Source of the DNA: KBS-96 sp964247975
GTDB taxonomy: Bacteria; Acidobacteriota; Terriglobia; Bryobacterales; Bryobacteraceae
Length of the DNA stretch: 64,000 nt
Direction of reading: 5' to 3'
Assembly: GCA_964247975.1 (NCBI GenBank)
Contig: CAXTWH010000025.1
Span: forward strand, 16,580 to 80,579
Shown here one piece after another: positions 55,417 through 64,000 of this stretch (positions are counted from its first letter, which is position 1; the number at the start of each line of letters is the position of its first letter). The notes below the pieces were generated by a model, which saw only the letters and a program-made list of their open reading frames with translations, ran no database searches and was not told where the DNA came from. A program made the position numbers and the translations under genes.

Positions 55417-56310
55417 GTGCTGGTTACCATTTCGCAAGCGGCAGAGCGTCCCAAATGGCTGCGGGCTCCGGCTCCGGTCGGCTCCAATTACCGCGAGTTA
55501 AAAAGCTTGGTGGAGCGGTTGAAACTGCATACGGTGTGCGAAAGCGCGGCCTGCCCGAACATCGGCGAATGCTGGAACCGGCGCACCGCTACGTTCATGA
55601 TTCTGGGCAATGTTTGCACGCGGCGCTGCGGGTTCTGCGCGGTGCAAAAAGGACCACCGCTTGCAGTAGATTACGATGAGCCGCAGCGGGTAGCGGAAGC
55701 CTGCGAACTGCTCGGCTTACGGTATGCGGTGATTACCAGCGTGAACCGGGACGACCGCAAAGACGGCGGCGCTGAATTGTTTGCAGCTACTATTGAAGCA
55801 ATCCGGCAGCGCATTCCCCAATGCAAGGTGGAAGTGCTGATTCCCGACTTCCAGGGTTCACGCAGCGCAATGGACATTGTGATGAACGCGCATCCCGATG
55901 TGTTGAACCACAACACGGAAACAGTGCCGCGTTTATACCGCCAGGTGCGGCTAGGAGCGCGATACGAGCGATCGCTTGATATGCTGCGCTATGCCAAACA
56001 AGTTCGTCCGCATATTCCGACGAAATCGGGCTTAATGCTCGGATTGGGCGAGACCAAAGAAGAAGTACTGAAAGTGATGCGGGATCTTCAAGCCCATCAT
56101 GTGGACATTCTTACTTTGGGGCAGTATCTGCGGCCTTCGCCCAAACACCTGCCGATCCTGCGCTACCTTCCGCAAACAGAATTCGACGAATACAAGCAAG
56201 CTGGTTTGGCAATGGGGTTCGCGCATGTGGAAGCAGGCCCGCTGGTGCGCAGTTCTTACCATGCGGACGGCGCGGAAGATGCGGCCCTGAGCGCGGCGTG
56301 CCGCCATTAA
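55417..56310 (+). CDS. lipA: Lipoyl synthase
   Basis: A radical SAM enzyme that inserts two sulfurs into octanoyl groups on lipoyl domains. Both clusters are present: the auxiliary cluster Cys in VCESAACPNIGECW and the SAM cluster in GNVCTRRCGFCAVQKG. DVLNHNTETVPRLYRQVRLG and KSGLMLGLGETKEEV follow, and SSYHADGAEDAA contains the usual C-terminal RSSYHA signature with Ser as ligand. It starts with GTG and has 297 residues. The stop is three bases from the convergent kinase gene. lipB is not in the window. Confidence 0.95.
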   Translation: MLVTISQAAERPKWLRAPAPVGSNYRELKSLVERLKLHTVCESAACPNIGECWNRRTATFMILGNVCTRRCGFCAVQKGPPLAVDYDEPQRVAEACELLGLRYAVITSVNRDDRKDGGAELFAATIEAIRQRIPQCKVEVLIPDFQGSRSAMDIVMNAHPDVLNHNTETVPRLYRQVRLGARYERSLDMLRYAKQVRPHIPTKSGLMLGLGETKEEVLKVMRDLQAHHVDILTLGQYLRPSPKHLPILRYLPQTEFDEYKQAGLAMGFAHVEAGPLVRSSYHADGAEDAALSAACRH

Positions 56311-56312
56311 AA

Positions 56313-57629
56313 TCAAATCGGCAGCGTTAATCGCGCTTCACAGCCGGGTCCGGTTTCTGGATTCTGCAGAGTGACTGAGCCGCTGTGGGCTTCCGCGATC
56401 TGGCGGCACAGCACTAATCCAATGCCCGAGCCGCCGCGTTTCGTAGTGAAAAAAGGCACAAATAAATTGGCCGTGTTCGAAAGCCCGTGACCTTCATCAC
56501 GAACTACCACTGTAACGGCGTTGGCGGACTGTTCGCAGCGCAAAAAAACGCGGCCATTGGTTTCCTGCGAAGCTTCCACTGCGTTGCGGATCAGGTTGAT
56601 CAGGGCCTGCTCCAATTGATCGGCATCGCCTTGAATGGTCAGCGGCGGCGATTCCTCATAGAAGATCTTCATGCGCTGTTCCAGCGGAAGTACGCGATGT
56701 AGCAGCGTGTTGATTTCAATTGGCGCAAGCCGAGGCGCAGGCAATGCGGCGAGGCGAGCGTAGGAGTTCATGAAGCGGCTGAGCGATTCAGAGCGCGATG
56801 CGATCACATTCAAGCCGCGCGACATATCTTCTTCCCAATCTTCCGGCAGAGGATCGGCTTTTAATAACATTTCCAGGCTGCGGGCAATGGACCGGATCGG
56901 CGTAAGCGAATTGTTCAGTTCATGGCCGAGCACGCGCACCAAACGCTGCCAGGCTTGCAGTTCTTCTTCGCGCAACGCGCGCGTTAAATCCGTAATCACC
57001 AACAGTTGATGAGGAACGCCGCCTTCGCGAAAACTGCTGCGGCGCACACCCCAGCGCCCCGCTACACCTGGAAAGTTTCGGGAAACAGTTTGTTCCGGCT
57101 CGCCCACCAGATATTCGGCCAAGCCTAGGGAAGTGGCATCACGCGCCAGCAGGCGTTCCGCGGGCTGCGATAACAAACGTTCGCCGGCGCGGTTCACCAA
57201 ACGCAAAGTTTGTTGGGGATCGAAGGCGAAAATGGAAACTTCAATTTCTTCCATTACCTTGCGGAGCAGCGCGGTGGCTTCCAATGCGCCGAGCCGTTGC
57301 GCTCGCAGCGTAGCCGCCATTTTGTTTACCTGCTGCATCACTTCGCCCATCGGTTCACGAGGATCTTGCACGCGAGCGCGTACCGAGTAATCGCCTTCGC
57401 GCATAGCCTCCAGCAGATTGGCTAAAGTGCGCAGGGGAGAAGACACACGTTCTTTCGCAGCAGCGGCAAAAGCAATCCAGAAAAGGATAATGAGAAATCC
57501 GACGGTCCACTGTTCGCGGCCCGAATAATTATCGTGATGAAGTAGAAATAAGGACACAACAAGAGACGGTAATCCGCCTGCTAAAGCGAATAGCAGCACC
57601 CGTTGTTCATGGCTGAAGCGGAGTTTCAC
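56313..57629 (-). CDS. NtrY-like sensor histidine kinase
   Basis: A 438-residue membrane kinase. Two N-terminal helices (VLLFALAGGLPSLVVSLFLL, WTVGFLIILFWIAFAAAA) enclose a short loop, then HAMP (LRTLANLLEAMREGDYSVRA), PAS (IEVSIFAFDPQQTLRLVNRA), the phospho-acceptor His in VLGHELNNSLTPI, and the ATP domain with GDADQLEQALINLIRNAVEA and RDEGHGL. It starts with GTG, 37 bases after the response regulator on the same strand, so the two form a pair. The tiny periplasmic loop suggests sensing in or below the membrane. Confidence 0.9.
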   Translation of the reverse strand: MKLRFSHEQRVLLFALAGGLPSLVVSLFLLHHDNYSGREQWTVGFLIILFWIAFAAAAKERVSSPLRTLANLLEAMREGDYSVRARVQDPREPMGEVMQQVNKMAATLRAQRLGALEATALLRKVMEEIEVSIFAFDPQQTLRLVNRAGERLLSQPAERLLARDATSLGLAEYLVGEPEQTVSRNFPGVAGRWGVRRSSFREGGVPHQLLVITDLTRALREEELQAWQRLVRVLGHELNNSLTPIRSIARSLEMLLKADPLPEDWEEDMSRGLNVIASRSESLSRFMNSYARLAALPAPRLAPIEINTLLHRVLPLEQRMKIFYEESPPLTIQGDADQLEQALINLIRNAVEASQETNGRVFLRCEQSANAVTVVVRDEGHGLSNTANLFVPFFTTKRGGSGIGLVLCRQIAEAHSGSVTLQNPETGPGCEARLTLPI

Positions 57630-57666
57630 GAAACGAAAGCCAGCAATGCCTCAGCCGAATGCACGT

Positions 57667-59034
57667 TCATAATCCGTACCGCTGCAAGCGGCGGTAAAGA
57701 GCGCTGCGGCTCAGGCCCAACGCCGCCGCAGCATGGCTGACGTTGCCTCCATAGCGGCTGAGAGCCTTTTTAATCAGGAACGATTCTACATCTTCCAGGC
57801 TCATGTCTTCCAAACGAGCAGCGGAACTCTGGCCTGCGCGCAAAGCAAGATCGGCCAAACGAATCTGCGTATCCTGCGACATCAGTACAGCGCGTTCCAC
57901 AACGTGGTTCAATTCACGAACGTTACCGGCCCAGTGATGGTCAAACAAAGCCTGTTGAGCGGAATGATCGAAGCCTGTAATTGCCTTGCGATAACGGCGG
58001 GAATGCACGCCCAGGAAATGGCAGGCTAACGGGGAAATGTCTTCGCGGCGCTCGCGCAACGGCGGCAGATGAATCTCAATCGTATTCAAACGGAAAAGCA
58101 GATCCTGGCGGAAACGGCTTTCCTGCACTTCCAGTGGAAGGTTTGCATTGGTGGCGGAAATAATGCGCACGTTCACCATTTTTGTTTTCGAAGAACCGAC
58201 CCGCTCCATCTCGCCTGTTTCCAGCACGCGCAGCAGCTTCGCTTGCAGGTTCATCGGAACGTTGGCAATTTCATCCAGAAACAATGTGCCGTCATCAGCC
58301 AACTCGAAGCGGCCTACGCGATCCATTTTGGCGTCAGTGAACGCGCCTTTCACATGGCCGAACAGTTCGCTTTCAAAAACGCCTTCGGCCAAACCACCGG
58401 CGTTCACCGTCACCATCGGTTTTGCGCTGCGGCTGGAGATGGCATGAAGGGTACGGGCGACCACTTCCTTGCCGGTGCCGGGCTCGCCGGTTAACAGCAC
58501 GTTGGCATCAGAAGGACCAACCCGCGAAATCAATTGCAAAACCGGCTGCATAGCGGGAGATTGCGCAATCATGGTCGGCAGATGATCGCCCCGCAGAAGC
58601 TGGTTTTCCGCTTCCAACCTTTGACCACGCCGTAGGGCGGCGCTCAATTCCAGTTGTGTACGGACAATGGAACCGAGGCGTTCATTCTCCCAGGGCTTCT
58701 GGATAAAATCGCGCGCTCCATTGCGCATGGCTTCCACTGCTAAATCCACGCTGCCCCAAGCCGTCATTACCACCACCGGCACAAACGGATCAAGCGATTG
58801 AATCTTCTTCAACAGATCCAATCCTTCCTGCCCGGAAGTGGTATCACGCGAATAGTTCAAGTCAATCATGACGAGATCAAAATCTTTATGCTCCAAAGCG
58901 CGCAAAACGGCGGCAGGCGATTCCACCGATTCTGTTTTGTAGCCTTCGCCTTTCAGCAGAAGCCGAAGGGCTTCCAGCACATCAGGTTGATCGTCGGCAA
59001 TCAGAATTCGCGTTTGCGGCGGAACATTGGACAT
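57667..59034 (-). CDS. NtrC-family sigma-54-dependent response regulator
   Basis: A 455-residue activator. The receiver has DDQPDVLEAL, phospho-acceptor Asp58 in VMIDLN and the Lys in IQKPW; the AAA+ domain has TGEPGTGKEVVARTLH and DGTLFLDEIANVPM; a Fis-type helix-turn-helix ends the protein (SHAAAALGLSRSALYRRLQR). The sigma-54 contact loop, normally GAFTGA, reads GAFTDA, a variant seen in some family members. ATG shares one base with the stop of the upstream ABC ATPase gene (TAATG). With the kinase gene it likely controls this operon. Confidence 0.92.
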   Translation of the reverse strand: MSNVPPQTRILIADDQPDVLEALRLLLKGEGYKTESVESPAAVLRALEHKDFDLVMIDLNYSRDTTSGQEGLDLLKKIQSLDPFVPVVVMTAWGSVDLAVEAMRNGARDFIQKPWENERLGSIVRTQLELSAALRRGQRLEAENQLLRGDHLPTMIAQSPAMQPVLQLISRVGPSDANVLLTGEPGTGKEVVARTLHAISSRSAKPMVTVNAGGLAEGVFESELFGHVKGAFTDAKMDRVGRFELADDGTLFLDEIANVPMNLQAKLLRVLETGEMERVGSSKTKMVNVRIISATNANLPLEVQESRFRQDLLFRLNTIEIHLPPLRERREDISPLACHFLGVHSRRYRKAITGFDHSAQQALFDHHWAGNVRELNHVVERAVLMSQDTQIRLADLALRAGQSSAARLEDMSLEDVESFLIKKALSRYGGNVSHAAAALGLSRSALYRRLQRYGL

Positions 59035-59762
59035 TAGGAGGAAATTCTGGCGTGTTTGTTTGCGGTGGGCAGGGCAGACTTCAGCCAGCCGTCTTCCAAT
59101 TCGATGATGCGATGGCCGTATTCGGCGTTTTTCTCGTTGTGAGTCACCTGCACGATGGTGACGCCTTCATCGTTCAATTTCTTGAACAATTCCATGATTT
59201 CCTTTCCCTGGTTGGAATGCAGGTTGCCGGTCGGCTCATCGGCCAGAATCACCTTGGGATTTGCAATCATGGCCCGGGCCACGGCCACAAGCTGCTGCTG
59301 GCCGCCCGATAACTGATTCGGGTACAGGTCTTTTTTGCCTACCATGTTGAAGCGATCCAGGGCATCGCAAACAATGCTGTCGCGCTCCGACTTACGGATG
59401 TTGCGGTAAGACAAGGGAATGTCGAGATTTTCGTAGACGGTCAATGAATCAAGCAGATGATAGCTTTGAAAAACAAATCCGATGTATTTCTTGTAGATTT
59501 CCGACCGCTCTTTTTTGCCGAGCCGGTGAATCGGCAAATCGAAGAAGTTGTATTCGCCGGTCCAACTGCTGTCGTGCATGCCGAGGATGTGCAGAATGGT
59601 GGACTTCCCCGCCCCTGAAGGACCCATGATGGAAACAAACTCTCCTTCCTTGATGTCCAGGTTGATGCGGCGAAGAATGTAGGTTTTCGTCGGACCGTGC
59701 TCGAAGTATTTCTCGACGTTTTTAAGAGAGATCATCAGTTTATGTTTTACGAACTCCGGCAC
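59034..59762 (-). CDS. ABC transporter ATPase (LolD/MacB type), second of pair
   Basis: A 242-residue nucleotide-binding subunit. Walker A is MGPSGAGKSTILH, the Q-loop FVFQSYHLLDSLTVYENL, signature LSGGQQQLVAVARAM, Walker B VILADEPTGNL and the switch His in VQVTHNEKNA. Translation may start at 59762 or at an internal ATG (MISLKNVEKYF, 59735). It lies 19 bases after the 52-codon membrane ORF and overlaps the response regulator start by one base. It belongs to the MacB/LolD group that works with FtsX-like permeases, none of which is in the operon. Confidence 0.9.
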   Translation of the reverse strand: MPEFVKHKLMISLKNVEKYFEHGPTKTYILRRINLDIKEGEFVSIMGPSGAGKSTILHILGMHDSSWTGEYNFFDLPIHRLGKKERSEIYKKYIGFVFQSYHLLDSLTVYENLDIPLSYRNIRKSERDSIVCDALDRFNMVGKKDLYPNQLSGGQQQLVAVARAMIANPKVILADEPTGNLHSNQGKEIMELFKKLNDEGVTIVQVTHNEKNAEYGHRIIELEDGWLKSALPTANKHARISS

Positions 59763-59780
59763 TCGCCGGAAGCGATTTCG

Positions 59781-59935
59781 TTAAAGCTGCGGTACATGCA
59801 CTGCTACCGATACATGCTGTTGGTACAAGCTTAACCCGGCGCAGACGGTGCGAACGGCTAAATTATCTACGCGAGTGAACAGCGCAAACGCAAACAACAA
59901 TAACAGCACCGCCCAAATGTCTATGTTCTTTTCGA

Positions 59936-59939
<4 letters not shown>
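59781..59939 (-). CDS. 52-residue single-helix membrane protein, unknown
   Basis: A small gene filling the 172-base gap between two ABC ATPase genes. GTG at 59939 overlaps the upstream ATPase stop as GTGA, the classic arrangement for coupled translation. The product starts MIEKNIDIW, has one hydrophobic helix AVLLLLFAFALF (about residues 10-21), then TRVDNLAVRTVCAGLSLY and a mixed tail ending VHVPQL, stopping at TAA 59781-59783. The rest of the operon is tightly packed, so an open frame across nearly the whole gap is unlikely to be chance, though not excluded. It might be a small partner of the ATPases. No family recognised. Confidence 0.55.
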
Positions 59940-60637
<698 letters not shown>

Positions 60638-60703
60638 GCCGATGTCCTTTCCTATGACCTTTATGTAATACGTTGCTTGCGAAGTTTGGTTCCTAAACGA
60701 AAG

Positions 60704-61960
60704 CTAATTGAGTCTGATGCGAGGCTGTGAATCCCACTGCGACATATCAGACAGAATCACCTGGTCGCCGACATTCAATCCGCTTACCACTTCAATGGAG
60801 TTTACGGAAGCGCGACCCAGTTTTACGTTGACGTGGGCAGCCCCTTTGCCGTCCGGATCAACCTTGAATATGCCGACAGTGGAATTTGGTTGACCGAATA
60901 CGGGACGGCCCACATAAACCACGTCCTTTAATTTTTCCAACTCCACGGTTCCGTCCACGCTCAACTCAGGCCGGGAACCGGGCGGCAGCGGACCATCCAG
61001 TTTTACATCCACCAGCACAGTTCCGTTCTGGGCGGCAGGGTCAATGCGAACCACATGGCCCGGCACCACACCGTTGCGGGTATCGATTTCCGCCGGCTGA
61101 TTGGGAATAATATCTTTAATCTGCGTTTCCGCAATTTTCAGTTCGGCCTTCAATTTTGTGGGATCGGCTACTTTAGCCAGAATAGTTCCGGCGGTAACGC
61201 GCTGCCCCACTTCCACGTTCACTTCCTGTACCACGCCATCCACTCCGGCGCGAATCGCCAACTGCGACACTTGCTTCTGTTTCAAATCGTATTCGGCATG
61301 GGCGGAATCCACCGCCACCTGTTGTTCTTCCACCTGGGCCTTGATAGACTCGTCAGTAATATCCAGCCGTTGCTTCTGTAGGGCTAGACGCTTAGATAAC
61401 GAGTCGGCATTTCCAACGCTCAGCTTGCTTTCCAACTCCGATTTCAAGTTCAATCGGGTGAGTTCCATGTCGCGGTCGGCGGTCAGCTTGGCATTGTTAT
61501 ACTGCGCTTCCAAATCAGCCAACTGCGCGCGCTGGTCGAGCTTGCTGCTTTCGAGCTTCACCCGCAGATCGTCCAGGGTGGCCTGCGCTTGTTTCCACTT
61601 CCATTCGGCATCGTGGGCAGCCAATTCCATATCCGGATTGCTGAGAACCATAATGATTTGGTTGGCTTTCAACTGCGCTCCGGCGCGATGGTCAATTTTA
61701 TCCACCCGGCAATCGAAAGCAGCCGGTATCCAGACAATTTCTTCCGGCGTGAGCCGGCCCAAACCGCGCACCTGCCGAACCATCGGACCGCGTTTCACCG
61801 TATCGCGCCAAACCGTGGAACTGTCCACGCTCGGCGCGGCTGGCTTCAAGCGGGTGAGACCATACGTTGCGCCGCCGGCCAGAATCACGCCTGCTACCAC
61901 GAGCACCGTTCGGCGGATGGTGCGGCGGCGAATCACTTCTTTACCACGAGGAATATCCAT
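60704..61960 (-). CDS. Membrane-fusion (HlyD/MacA-like) periplasmic adaptor
   Basis: A 418-residue adaptor with one N-terminal helix (TVLVVAGVILAGGATYGL), barrel-sandwich halves and a long coiled-coil hairpin (about residues 110-215, including AEYDLKQKQVSQLAI), then GQRVTAGTILAKVADPTKLK and the membrane-proximal domain. It would bridge an inner-membrane pump to an outer-membrane channel. First gene of the minus-strand operon. The short leader upstream contains the sigma-54-like palindrome. A long frame on the other strand is a coding shadow. Confidence 0.9.
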   Translation of the reverse strand: MDIPRGKEVIRRRTIRRTVLVVAGVILAGGATYGLTRLKPAAPSVDSSTVWRDTVKRGPMVRQVRGLGRLTPEEIVWIPAAFDCRVDKIDHRAGAQLKANQIIMVLSNPDMELAAHDAEWKWKQAQATLDDLRVKLESSKLDQRAQLADLEAQYNNAKLTADRDMELTRLNLKSELESKLSVGNADSLSKRLALQKQRLDITDESIKAQVEEQQVAVDSAHAEYDLKQKQVSQLAIRAGVDGVVQEVNVEVGQRVTAGTILAKVADPTKLKAELKIAETQIKDIIPNQPAEIDTRNGVVPGHVVRIDPAAQNGTVLVDVKLDGPLPPGSRPELSVDGTVELEKLKDVVYVGRPVFGQPNSTVGIFKVDPDGKGAAHVNVKLGRASVNSIEVVSGLNVGDQVILSDMSQWDSQPRIRLN

Positions 61961-61976
61961 GAGAATCCAATATCTA

Positions 61977-61999
61977 GAATGGCATTTCCAATGCCATTC
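61977..61999 (-). promoter_or_regulatory. Palindrome with sigma-54 promoter spacing ahead of the adaptor operon
   Basis: GAATGGCATT and AATGCCATTC are perfect 10-base arms around three bases. On the minus strand this contains TGGCATTGGAAATGCC, where GG and GC are exactly 10 bases apart, as in the -24/-12 promoter (TGGCAC-N5-TTGC). A start site about 12 bases on would be near 61971, just ahead of the ATG at 61960. The operon encodes a sigma-54 activator, so autoregulation is plausible; a plain dyad operator is the alternative. Confidence 0.45.
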
Positions 62000-62157
62000 G
62001 CAAGCAGATTGTAAACCATTGAAAATGCGTAGGAAGTTCCGTCCGATTCCGTTCCCGGGCGGCGCCAGGTGTCCGGTTATGGGATTTCGTTGCGCGTTAC
62101 AGAACGCTCCGGCACCGGTTTTCGCCGGAACTCGATCATTCGCGATACCCTAAAAGA

Positions 62158-63129
62158 GTGGCTACCGCTGTTCAGCAATCGTTTTTTCCGCGTGTTTTAG
62201 ACCGGAATGTCGGGGCGTTTCGACGCTTCGCCTGGGTCGTGCTGTTTTACAACGTTCTAGTAGTTTTATGGGGAGCTTATGTGCGGGCCAGTGGTTCGGG
62301 AGCGGGCTGCGGCAGCAACTGGCCGCTCTGCAACGGGCAGGTCATTCCGCGCTCTCCGCAAATGGAAACGCTGGTTGAATTCGGTCATCGGATGACTAGC
62401 GGCCTCGATCTGATAGCGGTTTTTGCGCTGGCGTTCTGGGCTTTCCGGGTTTTTCCTCCCAAGCATCGCATTCGAAAATTAAGCCTTGCCGCAGCGGGTT
62501 TTCTGATGTTGGAAGCTTTGCTGGGCGCAGGTCTGGTTTTGTTTGAATACGTGGCGCACAATGCTTCAGTGGGACGGGCGTTTTACCTGGCAGCGCATCT
62601 AACGAATACTCTGCTGCTTCTGGGTACGCTGGCGGTGACAGCTTGGTATGCCGTGGAAACGCCGCTTGAGTTGAGATTGAAAGACGTACCGTGGCCGTTC
62701 TGGTCGGCGCTGCCGGTGGCTATTCTGGTTGGCGTAACTGGCACCATTGCGGCATTGGGTGATACGCTGTTCCCTTCCTCCACGCTGGCCGCCGGCTTGC
62801 AACAGGATTTTTCACCGGCAGCGAATTTTCTAGTGCGATTGCGCATTCTGCATCCGTTTGTGGCGGCGATATCCGGTTTGTTGTTTGCCACAGTAGCGTT
62901 TTTCGCGTTGCGGGTGAGTTCGCGGCCCATCATGCGAATGTTGTCCATCCTGGTCATTGTTTCCACGTTTGTTCAGCTTTGCCTGGGAATGCTGAACTTG
63001 GCTCTGCTCGCTCCGGTGTGGATGCAGATTATCCACCTGCTTTTTGCGAATGTGGTTTGGGTGGCCCTGGTATTATTTGTAGCGGAAGCAGCGGTTCCGC
63101 TGCCCTTCAGAAAAGGGAAAATCGCTTGA
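62158..63129 (+). CDS. ctaA: Heme A synthase (COX15/CtaA)
   Basis: Oxidises heme O to heme A for cytochrome oxidase. A 323-residue protein with eight predicted helices. GAYVRASGSGAGCGSNWPLC has the family GCxxxWPxC Cys pair; His residues that bind heme are in VEFGHRMTSG, LAAHLTNTL, ILHPFVAAI and MQIIHLLFANVVW, two per half. The start is GTG at 62158. ctaB and oxidase subunits are not in the window. It overlaps the next gene by four bases. Confidence 0.92.
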   Translation: MATAVQQSFFPRVLDRNVGAFRRFAWVVLFYNVLVVLWGAYVRASGSGAGCGSNWPLCNGQVIPRSPQMETLVEFGHRMTSGLDLIAVFALAFWAFRVFPPKHRIRKLSLAAAGFLMLEALLGAGLVLFEYVAHNASVGRAFYLAAHLTNTLLLLGTLAVTAWYAVETPLELRLKDVPWPFWSALPVAILVGVTGTIAALGDTLFPSSTLAAGLQQDFSPAANFLVRLRILHPFVAAISGLLFATVAFFALRVSSRPIMRMLSILVIVSTFVQLCLGMLNLALLAPVWMQIIHLLFANVVWVALVLFVAEAAVPLPFRKGKIA

Positions 63130-63821
63130 AGCAACTGTGGTGGCTGTTGATTCCGCTTACTTTAATGGCACAAGAACCAACTTCACGAATGCCAATGCAT
63201 ATGGTTCGGGCTTCCGGCGAAGCAACAATCAGCGCGCAGCCTGACCAGGCGCGCATCACGGTCGGAGTTACCACCATAGCCACGACTGCGCAGGAAGCCT
63301 CAGCGCAGAATGCGACAAAAATCGCGGCAGTGCTGCAATCTTTAAAAAGTCTGGTGAAATCAGCGGGCGAGATGCGAACCACCGGTTATTCAGTGGAGCC
63401 GCAGTACCGGTATGCGGAAGGCAAATCGCCCGCGATTACCGCTTATCAGGCGAATCAAACGGTCGAATTGATCTTGAACGATGTGCAATTGGTCGGCAAA
63501 GCTATTGATGCCGCTTCCAACGCAGGCGCGAACAACATCAATCAGATTGAGTTCCGCTTGAAAGACGACGGAGCGATTAAAGAACATGCTTTGGCCAAAG
63601 CAACGGCAGACGCGAAATCCCATGCGGAAACTATTGCGAAAGCATTGGGGGTGACAATAATGGGCGTGGCGTATGCGGAAACAAACGAAGCGGAACCAAT
63701 TCGCCCTCGCATCGCGCCAATGATGGCGATGAAAGCAGCCCCGGCAGCCGCGCCCACACAGATTGAAGCAGGCAATGTGGAAGCTCGCGCTTCCGTAACG
63801 GTTTACTTGCAGATCCAGTAA
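63126..63821 (+). CDS. SIMPL-domain (DUF541) secreted protein
   Basis: A 231-residue exported protein. TTG at 63126 overlaps the ctaA stop (TTGA) and gives a signal peptide (MKQLWWLLIPLTLMAQ). The mature domain starts VRASGEATISAQPDQARITV, the SIMPL hallmark, with ATAQEASAQNATKIAAVLQS-like pattern, GYSVEPQYRY, ITAYQANQTVELILNDVQLV and the ending ARASVTVYLQIQ. Proteins of this family form barrel-like oligomers in the envelope and are linked to stress tolerance; the role here is inferred. It is co-transcribed with ctaA. Confidence 0.88.
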   Translation: MKQLWWLLIPLTLMAQEPTSRMPMHMVRASGEATISAQPDQARITVGVTTIATTAQEASAQNATKIAAVLQSLKSLVKSAGEMRTTGYSVEPQYRYAEGKSPAITAYQANQTVELILNDVQLVGKAIDAASNAGANNINQIEFRLKDDGAIKEHALAKATADAKSHAETIAKALGVTIMGVAYAETNEAEPIRPRIAPMMAMKAAPAAAPTQIEAGNVEARASVTVYLQIQ

Positions 63822-63909
63822 ATTGATGCGTCGGGCTATCCGGCAGTCGTGATTGAGATGCTTATTGACAATTTCAATCAAAACCCTCTTGCGCAACAGA
63901 CATCAATTT

Positions 63910-63937
63910 TTGACATGGTTCATTTTGGCTGTACCCT
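63910..63937 (+). promoter_or_regulatory. Possible sigma-70 promoter
   Basis: TTGACA (63910-63915), a 16-base spacer and TACCCT (63932-63937), reading toward the window end. A perfect dyad, CTAAGAA/TTCTTAG (63968-63983), follows 30 bases on and could be an operator. The gene they would serve is outside the window, so both remain tentative. The rest of 63822-64000 holds no gene. Confidence 0.3.
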
Positions 63938-64000
63938 GATCTTACTCAGATGTTTGTGAGGCTTCTTCTAAGAATGTTCTTAGTTTGCTGATTATTTTCT

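Noticed and set aside
61101..62153. 350-codon open frame opposite the adaptor gene
   Set aside because: Low-complexity Ser/Cys/Arg-rich translation typical of an antisense shadow; the adaptor is clear on the other strand.

Overview
The window looks like chromosomal DNA of an Acidobacteriota bacterium, probably of the Bryobacter/Solibacter group. The best marker is an acidobacterial-type PadR regulator followed six bases later by an 891-residue FtsX/MacB-like orphan permease (17756-20776), a pairing amplified in that phylum. Frequent GTG/TTG starts, tightly overlapping operons and the gene repertoire fit. The assignment is inference; no rRNA or tRNA gene was seen.

Region 1 (1-9.9 kb) is accessory and decaying. 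It holds a frameshifted UGT-type glycosyltransferase, a frameshifted ECF sigma factor, an SDR oxidoreductase cut by an in-frame amber codon, a nitronate monooxygenase with a large internal in-frame deletion, and an IS630-type transposase remnant at the border with the core genome. Intact genes between them encode an isonitrile hydratase-like protein, a GlxA-like regulator, a Tat-exported metallo-beta-lactamase-fold hydrolase, a SnoaL-like protein and a secreted acetolactate decarboxylase. A 25-base motif recurs three times, each time in the spacer ahead of an intact minus-strand gene.

Region 2 (9.9-26.8 kb) is mostly core: a coupled exonuclease / ATP-dependent ligase / Lhr-type helicase repair operon, a membrane-thioredoxin fusion next to NDH-2, the PadR/permease pair with a palindromic operator over the padR start codon, a coupled mutS-anmK operon, and glutamate dehydrogenase.

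Region 3 (26.8-29.2 kb) is a small island: a DUF7002-like gene and a UPF0175/DUF3368 toxin-antitoxin pair lying between two direct copies of a 76-bp palindromic MITE-like element.

Region 4 (29.2-56.3 kb) is housekeeping plus repair: ppa, pyk, uppP-ftsK, a GT4 glycogen-synthase-type enzyme, an amidase / XPB helicase / Bax1-like nuclease operon, rpsU, an amino-acid permease, the CCA enzyme, tsaD, queA, corA, an ECF sigma factor, rhomboid protease, a metal-site-less imidazolonepropionase homologue beside ftcD, and lipA. A 26-codon membrane-peptide gene with a good ribosome binding site lies at 47709-47789.

Region 5 (56.3-64 kb) is a minus-strand operon: membrane-fusion adaptor, ABC ATPase, a 52-codon one-helix membrane protein, a second ABC ATPase, an NtrC-type regulator and an NtrY-like kinase, with no permease. 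A palindrome with sigma-54 promoter spacing sits just ahead of it. Heme A synthase and a SIMPL-domain secreted protein follow on the plus strand.
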